This document shows positions 34,513 to 42,243 of a stretch of DNA of 64,000 nt, one piece after another. Under the pieces are notes generated by a model. The model did no database searches and was not told the DNA's origin. It saw nothing but the letters and a program-made list of their open reading frames with translations. How positions within the stretch are numbered: position 1 is the stretch's first letter; each line of letters opens with the position of its first letter. The stretch is from Phycisphaerae bacterium (GTDB lineage Bacteria; Planctomycetota; Phycisphaerae; Phycisphaerales; UBA1924). Both the position numbers and the translations under genes were made by a program. Where the stretch lies: assembly GCA_016873295.1 (NCBI GenBank), contig VGXM01000004.1, positions 1-64,000 of the forward strand. Reading direction: 5' to 3'.

Positions 34513-34542
34513 TTGCACCGGGCACCCCGGATCGCCTTTACT
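34513..34542 (+). promoter_or_regulatory. candidate promoter of pyrH-frr
   Basis: TTGCAC (34513-34518) and TTTACT (34537-34542) have an 18-bp spacer. The -10 matches at 4 of 6 positions and ends 7 nt before the pyrH ATG. No Shine-Dalgarno sequence precedes the ATG, so a leaderless transcript is possible. The remainder of the 286-bp divergent gap (34264-34549) is GC-rich and shows no gene. Confidence 0.4.
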
Positions 34543-34549
34543 ACCGCCC

Positions 34550-35287
34550 ATGACCCCCACCCTCGACCGCCCCACGGGCCCCTACCGCCGAGTCCTGGTC
34601 AAGATCACCGGGGAGTCGTTCTGCAAACCCGGGGGCTTCGGCATCGACGCCGACGAGCTCACCTCCATCGCCGGGGAACTCGCCGGCGCCACCAGGGCGG
34701 GGGCCCAGCTCGCCGTCGTGGTCGGAGGCGGCAATCTCATCCGCGGCGCCGAACTGGCCAGGGCCGGCGCCATCCGACAGGCCACCGCAGACCAGATGGG
34801 CATGCTCGGCACCGTCATCAACGCCCTGGCCCTCAGGGAGCGACTCGCCGCGCTGGGCACGCCGACCGAGGTGATGTCCGCGGCCCCGGTGCGCGGCGTG
34901 GTCGATCCCTTCGACCGCACGCGGGGCCTCGCTTTGCTGGACCGCGGCACCGTCCTGGTCCTCGCGGGCGGGACCGGGCACCCCTTCTTCACCACCGACA
35001 CCACCGCCGCCCTCAGGGCCGCCGAGCTCGAGTGCCAGGTCCTCCTCAAGGCCACCAAGGTCGACGGCGTCTATTCCGCCGACCCCAGGAAGGACCCGAA
35101 GGCCACCCGCTTCGACAGGCTCACCTTCGCCGACGCCCTCGCCAAGGGACTGAAGGTCATGGACGCCACGGCGTTCGCCCTCTGCCAGGAGCGGGGCGTG
35201 CCGATCCTCGTCTTCGAGTTCTCCAAGCCCGGCAACATCCGCCGCGCGGCCGCGGGCGAACCCATCGGCACGCTCGTCCACCCCTGA
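34550..35287 (+). CDS. pyrH: UMP kinase
   Basis: 245 residues, normal length. It is an amino-acid-kinase fold with VLVKITGESF, AVVVGGGNLIRGAELA, DQMGMLGTVINALAL, VLAGGTGHPFFTTDTTAALR, LLKATKVDGVYSADPRKDP, and the C-terminal PGNIRRAAAGEPIGTLV. It phosphorylates UMP to UDP with ATP; bacterial enzymes are GTP-activated hexamers. It lies upstream of frr, as in many bacteria (tsf is not adjacent). Confidence 0.96.
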   Translation: MTPTLDRPTGPYRRVLVKITGESFCKPGGFGIDADELTSIAGELAGATRAGAQLAVVVGGGNLIRGAELARAGAIRQATADQMGMLGTVINALALRERLAALGTPTEVMSAAPVRGVVDPFDRTRGLALLDRGTVLVLAGGTGHPFFTTDTTAALRAAELECQVLLKATKVDGVYSADPRKDPKATRFDRLTFADALAKGLKVMDATAFALCQERGVPILVFEFSKPGNIRRAAAGEPIGTLVHP

Positions 35288-35372
35288 AACCGCCTCCCCC
35301 GGGGGTTTGCCCCCGCCCCGCCTATCTTCATGCGGGCCCCGGACCATCCCCGCGGAGCCCGAAGGAGCCTCC

Positions 35373-35945
35373 ATGTCCACCGACCCTGACACGATCCTGC
35401 TCGAGGCCGAGGAATCCATGGAGAAGGCGGTCGAATACCTCAATCACGAGCTGCGGGGGCTGCGGACCGGGCGCGCCTCGCCCGCCATGGTCGACTCGCT
35501 CAAGGTCGACTACTACGGCTCGCCCACCGAGCTCAAGGGACTGGCGAGCATCTCCTGCCCCGAAGCCAACCAGATCCTGATCAAGCCCTTCGACGCCGGC
35601 TCCGTGGGCGCGATCAAGGAGGCCATCCAGGCCTCCGGCCTCGGGCTCAATCCGATCGTCGAGAGCAAGCAGATCCGTCTGGTGATCCCCGCGTTGACCT
35701 CCGAGACCCGCGCCAAGCTCGTCGCCCGCGCCAAGAAGGTCGCCGAGGAGCAGAAGGTCGCCCTCCGCAACGTCCGCCGAGACGCCAACAAGCACGCCGA
35801 CGCGCTCAAGAACAGCGCGGCCAAGCACTACCCCGAGGACGAGATCGAGACGCTCAAGAAGGAGATCCAGGACCTCCTCAAGAAGTGCGAGGACGACGTC
35901 GACAAGCGCACCGACGAGAAGTGCAAGGAAATCACGACCGTCTGA
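35373..35945 (+). CDS. frr: ribosome recycling factor
   Basis: 190 residues, standard size. The three-helix-bundle signatures are EESMEKAVEYLNHELRGLRT, GRASPAMVDSLKVDYYGSP, IPALTSETRAKLVARAKKVA, and ALRNVRRDANKHADALKN. It separates ribosomal subunits after termination with EF-G. AAGGAG lies 7 nt before ATG 35373. The gene ends directly against a long repeat array. Confidence 0.97.
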   Translation: MSTDPDTILLEAEESMEKAVEYLNHELRGLRTGRASPAMVDSLKVDYYGSPTELKGLASISCPEANQILIKPFDAGSVGAIKEAIQASGLGLNPIVESKQIRLVIPALTSETRAKLVARAKKVAEEQKVALRNVRRDANKHADALKNSAAKHYPEDEIETLKKEIQDLLKKCEDDVDKRTDEKCKEITTV

Positions 35946-36760
35946 TACCCGGCGTGAGCGCATCCACCCACGGACTTCCAACACGCCCCACTCGTCGTGC
36001 GAGTCGCAAGAACGCGCACCAAGGCGCCGGCGGACGCCGCGGGTGCCACGGGCGAGCCGCCCGGCGGCTCGCCCGTGCCGGCCTCCGGACCGGCCTCGAA
36101 CCGCCGCACGGGTCACGGGCGAAGCGCCCGATGACCCGTGGCACCCGGAGCGCATCCACCCACGGACTTCCAACACGCCTCACTCGTGGCGTGAGTCGGA
36201 AGAACGCGCACCAAGGCACCGGCGGGTGCCCCGGGTGCCACGGGCGATCCGCCTTGCGGATCGCCCGTGCCGGCCTCCGGACCGGCCTCGAACCGCCGCA
36301 CGGGTCACGGGCGAAGCGCCCGATGACCCGTGGCACCCGGAGCGCATCCACCCACGGACTTCCAACACGCCTCACTCGTGGCGTGAGTCGGAAGAACGCG
36401 CACCAAGGCACCGGCGGGTGCCCCGGGTGCCACGGGCGATCCGCCTTGCGGATCGCCCGTGCCGGCCTCCGGACGGGCCTCGAACCGCCGCACGGGTCAT
36501 CGGGCGAAGCGCCCGATGACCCGTGGCACCCGGAGTGGCCCGTCCACGGACTTCCGACACACACCACTCGTGGCGCGAGCCGGAAGAACGTGCACCAAGG
36601 TGCAGGCGGGCGCCGCGGGTGCCACGGGCGATCCGCCTTGCGGATCGCCCGTGCCAGCGCCGGACCGGCCTCGAACAGCCGCACGGGTCACGGGCGAAGC
36701 GCCCGATGACCCGTGGCACCCGGAGCCCTCCGTCCACGGACTTCCGACTCGCGCCACTGA
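35946..36760 (+). repeat. palindromic 192-bp repeat array, locus C, four units plus a partial
   Basis: 815 bp. A truncated right-hand piece at 35946-35995 is followed by four units. The middle ones repeat exactly at 192 bp (ACTCGTGGCG at 36182 and 36374) and are nearly identical, indicating recent tandem expansion. Unit 1 carries GAGCCGCC/GGCGGCTC in hairpin 1 where the others carry GATCCGCC/GGATC, a paired change on both arms. The third unit has the full GGGTCATCGGGCG left arm in hairpin 2 while the others lack TC. The array begins at the frr stop and ends CACTGA at 36760, 15 bp before a separate hairpin. It lies between convergent genes. Confidence 0.9.
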
Positions 36761-36774
36761 CCCAGCGCCGCGTG

Positions 36775-36803
36775 GCATGCCCCCCGCTCCGAGGGGGGCA
36801 TGC
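36775..36803 (-). terminator. strong 11-bp hairpin downstream of the HD-domain gene
   Basis: The perfect inverted repeat GCATGCCCCCC / GGGGGGCATGC with a 7-nt loop lies 25 bp beyond the HD-protein stop. No T-tract follows. Intrinsic or protein-assisted termination is plausible in this GC-rich genome. It is unrelated in sequence to the 192-bp repeats beside it. Confidence 0.5.
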
Positions 36804-36827
36804 TCGTGGGGTCCGAGGCCCGCGGCT

Positions 36828-37529
36828 TCACATGCCCTGCTCGCGGATGAACCGGTCGATGTTCTCGCGGGCCCGGGCCTCGAACCGCTCGCGGTAGAGC
36901 GCCGTCTGGTAGATCGACGCCCGCGAGAGGAACGAGCGCAGCATCGCCGCCCGTTCGAACTGGCTCGCCGCCCGCGGCATGGGGGCGCACTCGCGCCGGA
37001 TCAGGTCCATGCCCGCGACGAACTGCTCCCAGGGCAGCCCGAGCAGCACCAGGTCGATGTCGCACATGAGCCGGGCCGCGAACGTCGTCGCCGGTGCCCG
37101 GTGCGCCGACTGAAGCACGAGGTCCTTGATCCGGTCGACCTGCGCCTCGGAGAACCCCATGGCCCGCGCCGCACCCGCCGCCAGGTCCGCGCTCCGCACC
37201 TCATTGTCCTCGGCCCCCACCTCGTACACCGCGTCGTGGAACCACACCGCCAGCTCGAGCAGGTCGAAATCCACGCTCCGCAGGTCGGCCTCGGGCAGCG
37301 TGCCCAGCTGCACGCTGCCCCGCAGCTCGCGCACCTGCCGCACCATCCCCACCACGTGGTCGAGCGTGTGGTAGAACCGGCCGGGGCTCGTGTAGTGCTC
37401 GATGAGCAGCCCCCACACCTCGCCCTCCAGCAGCGGGCCCGTGGGGCGCAGCGAGCGACGCGACTGCCAGTCACGCCAGAACCGCGACCACAGCGCCCTG
37501 TACTCCGCCAATCGTCGATCGCCGGGCAT
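36828..37529 (-). CDS. HD-domain metal-dependent phosphohydrolase-like protein
   Basis: 233 residues from ATG 37529, chosen because CGGAGG lies a few bases upstream; a longer in-frame start at 37583 is possible. The HD-type metal residues appear as YHTLDHV, the HD doublet in AVWFHDAVYEVG, and the distal Asp in LMCDIDLVLL. Proteins of this group are predicted phosphohydrolases of unknown substrate and often contain YHxxxH plus WFHDxVY. The gene stands between repeat locus C and sppA. Confidence 0.82.
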   Translation of the reverse strand: MPGDRRLAEYRALWSRFWRDWQSRRSLRPTGPLLEGEVWGLLIEHYTSPGRFYHTLDHVVGMVRQVRELRGSVQLGTLPEADLRSVDFDLLELAVWFHDAVYEVGAEDNEVRSADLAAGAARAMGFSEAQVDRIKDLVLQSAHRAPATTFAARLMCDIDLVLLGLPWEQFVAGMDLIRRECAPMPRAASQFERAAMLRSFLSRASIYQTALYRERFEARARENIDRFIREQGM

Positions 37530-37653
37530 CCTTGCCTCCGAGAGGAACGCATCGGCGTTCCGCGAGTCGATACGCACGCCCACGACGGGCGTTCCCCGCC
37601 GATCGACGCCGCCGCACCCACCCGCCCGCCGCTCGCCGGCTTATCGGCCCGCC

Positions 37654-39414
37654 TCAGCGGAACACGAGAGCCCGCGGGCTGACGAGCACCACGGGCGTCC
37701 GCCGGAGCAGCGCCAGGGCCTCGGCCTGCGACCGCACCTGCCGCCACGCCCGGGGCCCCAGCACCTCGCGGGCCGCCGCCGCCAGCGGCACCCCCCACTC
37801 GACGCGCGGCGCCGACAGGAACGGCATGCCCCTCACCGCCTCCTCGATCACCTCGTCCAGGCTCCGGGGTGCCGGAAAGTCCATCACGTCGTACTGGTCC
37901 AGCCCCAGTGACGCCGCAAGGTCCGCGATCGCCGCGTGCAGCCCCCCCACCCGGTCCGCCATCCGCAGATCCACCGCGCGCCCCCCCTCGAACAGCCGAC
38001 CCTCCGCCGTCCGCGACAGGTCGATCCCCGGCCGCCCCGCGCTTACGCGGCTCGTGAACAGCTCGTACGTCTCGGTCATCTTCGCGCGGACCAGGGCCCG
38101 CTCGGCGTCGGTCCACCCCCCGACCGTCGACAACATCGAGGCCCGAGGCCCGCGGGCCCGCGCCACCACCCCCACCTTCGCCCAATCGTACAGCCCGCCC
38201 ATCCCGATCTTCCCGCCCACCACCCCGATCGACCCCACGATGCTCGACGGGTTCACGTAGATCCGGTCGCACGCCACCGCGACGTAGTACCCCCCGCTCG
38301 CCGCCATCGACCCCACGCTCGCCCACACCGGCTTGTGCTCCGCCACGCGCCGCAGCCCCTGCCAGATCACCTCGCTCGCCGTCGCCGACCCGCCCGGCGA
38401 GTCGATCCGAACGATCAATCCCTTCACGTTCTCGTCGCCGAGGATCGCCTCCAGCTCGCGGCGCACGCCGCGGCTGCCGATGGTCTCCCCGCCCAGCAGC
38501 CCGCCGACGCTCGACTCGCCGTCCACGATCGTCCCCGACAGGTGCAGCACCGCGATCGTGGGCCCCGTGGCCCCGCGCTCGGGGCGCTTGCTCAGCACCT
38601 GGAAGATCGCCAGCGGGTTGCTCATGTCCAGCTTCGCCTCGCCCGTCCGGACCAGGTCGTGCCGCCACTCCACCTCGGCCCCCAGGCCCGCCGCCAGGTG
38701 CGCGTCGAGCACCGCCAGGTCGACCTCCTCGTCGATCAGCCGCGCCTCCCTCGCCCCGCCGGCGTCGGCGAGCCATGCGGATTCCATCGCGGCGTCCAGC
38801 CCCGCCGCGTCCAGCCCGCGCCCCTCGCGCAGACGCCGGGTCATCTGCCCGTACAGCCCGTCCAGCAGCCCGTTGATGTTCTCGTCCCACTCCTTGCTCG
38901 GCGCGTTCCGCGCCAACGCCTCGCTCGCCCCCTTGTAGTCCCCCACCTGCACGAAATCGGGCCTCAGCCCCACCCACGCCAGCGTGTCCGCCAGGAACAT
39001 CTCCTCCATGTACAGCCCAGGCAGCGACACCGGCGCCCCCGGCTGGGCCAGCACGCGATCCGCGTACGACCCCAGCAGCAACTCCGTCGCCCCGAACAGG
39101 TCCGCGTACACCACCACCTGCTTGCCCGAACGCCGCAGCGCCGCGATCGCCTCCCCCAGCTCCTCGGTCTGCGTGGCGCCCAGCTCGGCGTCCTTGAGGC
39201 GCACCACGACCGACCGCAGCGACGGGTCCTTCGATGCCGCGTGCAGACCGCCCAGGATGTGCCGGAACGTCGGCTCGCCCCCCGACAGCCAGTCCAGCGC
39301 CCCGGGCGCCCCCGCCGGCGCGCCCTCGATCTCCACCAGCCCCACCTGCACCCGCTGAGCCCACGCCGAACCCGCGATGCACCACCACGCCAACGCCGCC
39401 ATCCATCGACGCAT
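37654..39414 (-). CDS. sppA: signal peptide peptidase SppA, 67K type (S49)
   Basis: 586 residues, close to E. coli SppA. A signal peptide spans about 1-20. The two-domain S49 layout has the catalytic lysine in the N-terminal half (K161, VGDYKGASE) and the nucleophile serine in the C-terminal half (S373, MAASGGYYVAVACDRI), as known for SppA. Other marks are IRIDSPGGSATASEVI and SSIVGSIGVVGGKIG. It degrades cleaved signal peptides in the membrane from the periplasmic side. AGGAG precedes ATG 39414. Confidence 0.9.
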   Translation of the reverse strand: MRRWMAALAWWCIAGSAWAQRVQVGLVEIEGAPAGAPGALDWLSGGEPTFRHILGGLHAASKDPSLRSVVVRLKDAELGATQTEELGEAIAALRRSGKQVVVYADLFGATELLLGSYADRVLAQPGAPVSLPGLYMEEMFLADTLAWVGLRPDFVQVGDYKGASEALARNAPSKEWDENINGLLDGLYGQMTRRLREGRGLDAAGLDAAMESAWLADAGGAREARLIDEEVDLAVLDAHLAAGLGAEVEWRHDLVRTGEAKLDMSNPLAIFQVLSKRPERGATGPTIAVLHLSGTIVDGESSVGGLLGGETIGSRGVRRELEAILGDENVKGLIVRIDSPGGSATASEVIWQGLRRVAEHKPVWASVGSMAASGGYYVAVACDRIYVNPSSIVGSIGVVGGKIGMGGLYDWAKVGVVARARGPRASMLSTVGGWTDAERALVRAKMTETYELFTSRVSAGRPGIDLSRTAEGRLFEGGRAVDLRMADRVGGLHAAIADLAASLGLDQYDVMDFPAPRSLDEVIEEAVRGMPFLSAPRVEWGVPLAAAAREVLGPRAWRQVRSQAEALALLRRTPVVLVSPRALVFR

Positions 39415-39444
39415 GTGCCTGCTCCTGTGCCGGGCAAGCCTACG

Positions 39445-39888
39445 TCAGGCGTAGCCCAGACGCTCCAGGTCGTCCTCGTCCAGCCCGAACTGGTGCCCGA
39501 TCTCGTGCAGCAGCGTAACCCAGATCTGCTCGAACACCAGGTCGTCCGCGTCAGGGCGCCCCCACCACCGCCCACCCTGGAACGCCTCGTTGATGATCCC
39601 CACCCGGAACAGGTGGATGTTGGGCGGCGCCTCCCCCGAGTGCTCCACCGACCGCTCCAGGTTCGAACGCCCCGAGTGCAGCCCGCACAGAGCCGTCGCC
39701 TCCTCCTCGAACCGCTCCGGCGGCACCCCCATCTCCGCCAGCAACGCCGGCGTCGGCGCGTCGATCGCGATCACCGGCACGTGCTCCATCAGCGACCGCA
39801 GCGCCTCGGGCAACTCCTCGATCGCCTCCTCCAGGAGCGCGTCGAACCGCGCCCGCTCCGCATCGCTCAACCGGGACCGGTCCGCCAT
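39445..39888 (-). CDS. small zincin-like metallopeptidase family protein
   Basis: 147 residues. The C-terminal zinc motif HEIGHQFGLDEDDLERLGYA is diagnostic of the small cytoplasmic zincin-like family (Pfam PF06262 / DUF1025 type). The N-terminal half contains ALLEEAIEELPEALR. The family has no established substrate. It starts at ATG 39888, 17 bp after the membrane zinc-ribbon gene, and ends 30 bp before sppA, so the three are likely one transcript. Confidence 0.88.
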   Translation of the reverse strand: MADRSRLSDAERARFDALLEEAIEELPEALRSLMEHVPVIAIDAPTPALLAEMGVPPERFEEEATALCGLHSGRSNLERSVEHSGEAPPNIHLFRVGIINEAFQGGRWWGRPDADDLVFEQIWVTLLHEIGHQFGLDEDDLERLGYA

Positions 39889-39905
39889 GCACCATTGTTG
39901 CGGCC

Positions 39906-40871
39906 TCACCGCCTCGGTTCGCCCGTGATCCCGCCCAGCGACAGCGGCGGCCTCGCAATCGCCCCCCGCGCCTGCACGCAATCGAGCAGCACGCCCACCA
40001 GCCCGATCGTGAACAGCATCGCCCCCACCGCCACCAGCACCGTGCCCCCGATCGTCAGCAGGCTCCACGACTCGCCCGTGCCCGCCCCCGCCAGCCGCGC
40101 CAGCGACCCCCCCCCCATCACCGCCAGCGACGCCAGCAGCGCCTGGGGCGCCTGCCGCTCCACGCGCCCGGTCCGGATCACCAGCGATCGCGCCACGAGC
40201 ATCCGCAGGTTCCGCTGCAGCGCCAGCACGACGAACCCCGCCACCGCGATCCACATCAGCCGCAGCATCTCACGCAGCGACGCCAGGTGCCCCGCGTCGA
40301 CGTAGGGCGTGGGCGTGTTGCCGTCGATGCGGACGTGAATCGCATAGGCCAGGTACCCCAGCGCGAGGTAGGCCACCACCCCCGCCAGCGACGCCGCCGA
40401 CCGCAGCCCCGCCAGCCCCGCGTGCGGACGCACCAGCCCCAAGGCCCCGACCCCGGCCAGCACGATCAGCCACGGCGCCACCGCGCCCGACCGCCCGAGC
40501 ACCGCCGGCACAGCCCCCGCCAGCGACGCCACCTCCGCCAGGCGCGCCACCCACACCACCAGCGCCGCCAGCGCCTGGGCCCCCGCCCACAGCAGCAGCC
40601 CCCACGCCGTCAGCCGCGGGAACCGGATGGGCCGCAGCTCGTCCGCCTGCGGGTCGACCAGCGCCAGGAGCGTCGCCCGCACCGCCGCCCCGCACTCCGG
40701 GCACACCGCTCGGATCGACAGCCCCCGGAGGTTGTACTTGCACACGACGCACGGCAGGTCGCCGGTCAGCTCCCGGGCCAGCAGCCGCGCCGACCGATCC
40801 GCGCTGGACGCGCCATCGCCCGGGGCCTCGCCACCCCCGCCCGCGCCGACTTGATCCGTGGGCTCCTGCAT
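39906..40871 (-). CDS. multi-pass membrane protein with N-terminal zinc ribbon
   Basis: 321 residues. The cytoplasmic N-terminus carries C41VVC44KYNLRGL and C57PEC60, a zinc ribbon found on many planctomycete membrane proteins. About six hydrophobic segments follow, spread over residues 80-305. Function unknown. It is the first of a zinc-ribbon protein / zincin / sppA minus-strand group and is divergent from the moxR gene. Confidence 0.75.
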   Translation of the reverse strand: MQEPTDQVGAGGGGEAPGDGASSADRSARLLARELTGDLPCVVCKYNLRGLSIRAVCPECGAAVRATLLALVDPQADELRPIRFPRLTAWGLLLWAGAQALAALVVWVARLAEVASLAGAVPAVLGRSGAVAPWLIVLAGVGALGLVRPHAGLAGLRSAASLAGVVAYLALGYLAYAIHVRIDGNTPTPYVDAGHLASLREMLRLMWIAVAGFVVLALQRNLRMLVARSLVIRTGRVERQAPQALLASLAVMGGGSLARLAGAGTGESWSLLTIGGTVLVAVGAMLFTIGLVGVLLDCVQARGAIARPPLSLGGITGEPRR

Positions 40872-40964
40872 CCGCTCCAGCGAGAAACCGCTCCGACCCC
40901 GCACAGCGTATCGGATGGCGTGATCCACCGCACGCCCGCCCAACGGACCCCTACGATCGATGCA

Positions 40965-41945
40965 GTGAGCCCCCGACCCGAAACCGTCCCCCAGGCCGCC
41001 GCCGACGCCCCCCACGTCCGCGACCAGCTGGCCCGACTCAAGGCCAACATCGAGCGCGTCTTCCTCGGGCACGCCGGCACCGTCGACCGGGCCATCTGCT
41101 GCCTCCTGGCCCGCGGGCACCTCCTCATCGAAGACGTCCCGGGCGTCGGCAAGACCGTCCTGGCCACCGCCCTGGCCCGGTCCATCGACTGCTCCTTCAG
41201 CCGGATCCAACTCACCCCCGACCTCCTCCCCTCCGACGTCACCGGCGTCAGCGTCTTCGACCGCGCCACCGGAGACTTCACCTTCAAGCGCGGCCCCATC
41301 TTCGCCAACATCGTCCTCGCCGACGAGATCAACCGCGCCACCCCGCGCACACAGACCGCCCTCCTCGAAGCCATGAACGAGGCCTCCGTCTCCGTCGACG
41401 GAAAGGTCATGACCCTCGAACAGCCCTTCATGGTCGTCGCCACCCAGAACCCCTACGAGTTCGAGGGCACCTACCTCCTCCCCGAGAACCAGCTCGACCG
41501 CTTCCTCATGCGGATCAGCATCGGCTACCCCAGCCCCGCCGACGAGGCACGCATCCTCGACCTCCGACCCTTCCTCACCTCCCTCCCCGACCTCGCCCCG
41601 GTCCTCCACCGCGACGACGTCATCGCCCTCCAGCAGGAAGTCGACCGCGTCCGCCTCGACCGCTCACTCCTCGACTACGTCGTCGCCTTCGCCACCGCCA
41701 CACGACGCCACGAGCAGGTCGAGGTCGGGCTCTCCCCACGCGGCTCCCTCGCCCTCGCCCAGGCCGCTCGCGCCACCGCCCTCTACCAGGGACGCCACTA
41801 CGTCATCCCCGAGGACATCCTCGCCAACGTCGTCGCCGTCTGCGCCCACCGCGTCATCACACGCTCGGCCCTGTCGAGCCGCAACGGCAGCCACACCGAG
41901 AACGTCCTCAACACCATCCTCCGCTCCGTCCCCAGCCCCATCTGA
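40965..41945 (+). CDS. moxR: MoxR-family AAA ATPase
   Basis: 326 residues. Walker A is P59-GVGKTV (EDVPGVGKTVLATALA) and Walker B is VLADE (D120/E121) in IVLADEINRATPRTQTALLE. Sensor 1 is VATQNPYEFEGTYLLPENQL and the C-terminal lid has LSPRGSLALAQAARA. MoxR ATPases act as chaperones that assemble or insert metal into partner complexes, usually with DUF58 and VWA proteins. Neither follows here; the next gene encodes a CDGSH protein. Start GTG 40965 has a -10-like TACGAT ending 7 nt upstream and no ribosome-binding site. Confidence 0.92.
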   Translation: MSPRPETVPQAAADAPHVRDQLARLKANIERVFLGHAGTVDRAICCLLARGHLLIEDVPGVGKTVLATALARSIDCSFSRIQLTPDLLPSDVTGVSVFDRATGDFTFKRGPIFANIVLADEINRATPRTQTALLEAMNEASVSVDGKVMTLEQPFMVVATQNPYEFEGTYLLPENQLDRFLMRISIGYPSPADEARILDLRPFLTSLPDLAPVLHRDDVIALQQEVDRVRLDRSLLDYVVAFATATRRHEQVEVGLSPRGSLALAQAARATALYQGRHYVIPEDILANVVAVCAHRVITRSALSSRNGSHTENVLNTILRSVPSPI

Positions 41946-41953
41946 GAACGCCC

Positions 41954-42178
41954 ATGGCACGACTCGTCCGCCACGAACAGACCGCGCCCTACCGCATCGA
42001 CCCCGCCGACTTCCCCAAGGACGGCAAGTCTCTCTTCATCTGCGCCTGCGGCCTCACCTCCACTCCCCCGCGCTGCGACGCCTCCCACAAGGCCTGCAAG
42101 CCCGAAGTGCCCGGAATGATCTACATCTACGACCCCGCGACCAAGGGTGTCACAGACTCCCGCCCCGATGCACGCTGA
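41954..42178 (+). CDS. small CDGSH-type iron-sulfur protein
   Basis: 74 residues, 8 bp after moxR. The cluster motif is C30-A-C32-G-L-T-S-T-P-P-R-C41-D-A-S-H45, matching CxC-x2-T-x3-P-x-CDxSH of the [2Fe-2S] CDGSH family, with Ala in place of Gly. Such proteins carry a redox-active cluster with three Cys and one His ligand. Co-transcription with MoxR suggests cluster- or metal-related assembly. Confidence 0.82.
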   Translation: MARLVRHEQTAPYRIDPADFPKDGKSLFICACGLTSTPPRCDASHKACKPEVPGMIYIYDPATKGVTDSRPDAR

Positions 42179-42243
42179 GCCTTGGGTGGGACACGCGTCC
42201 CGCCTCTCCGCCGGGGCCGCCGCCTCGCACACCTTCGGGGTCG

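Noticed and set aside
35946-36760. Insertion sequence
   Set aside because: No transposase coding capacity; only non-coding palindromes. A non-autonomous element remains possible and is reported as a finding.
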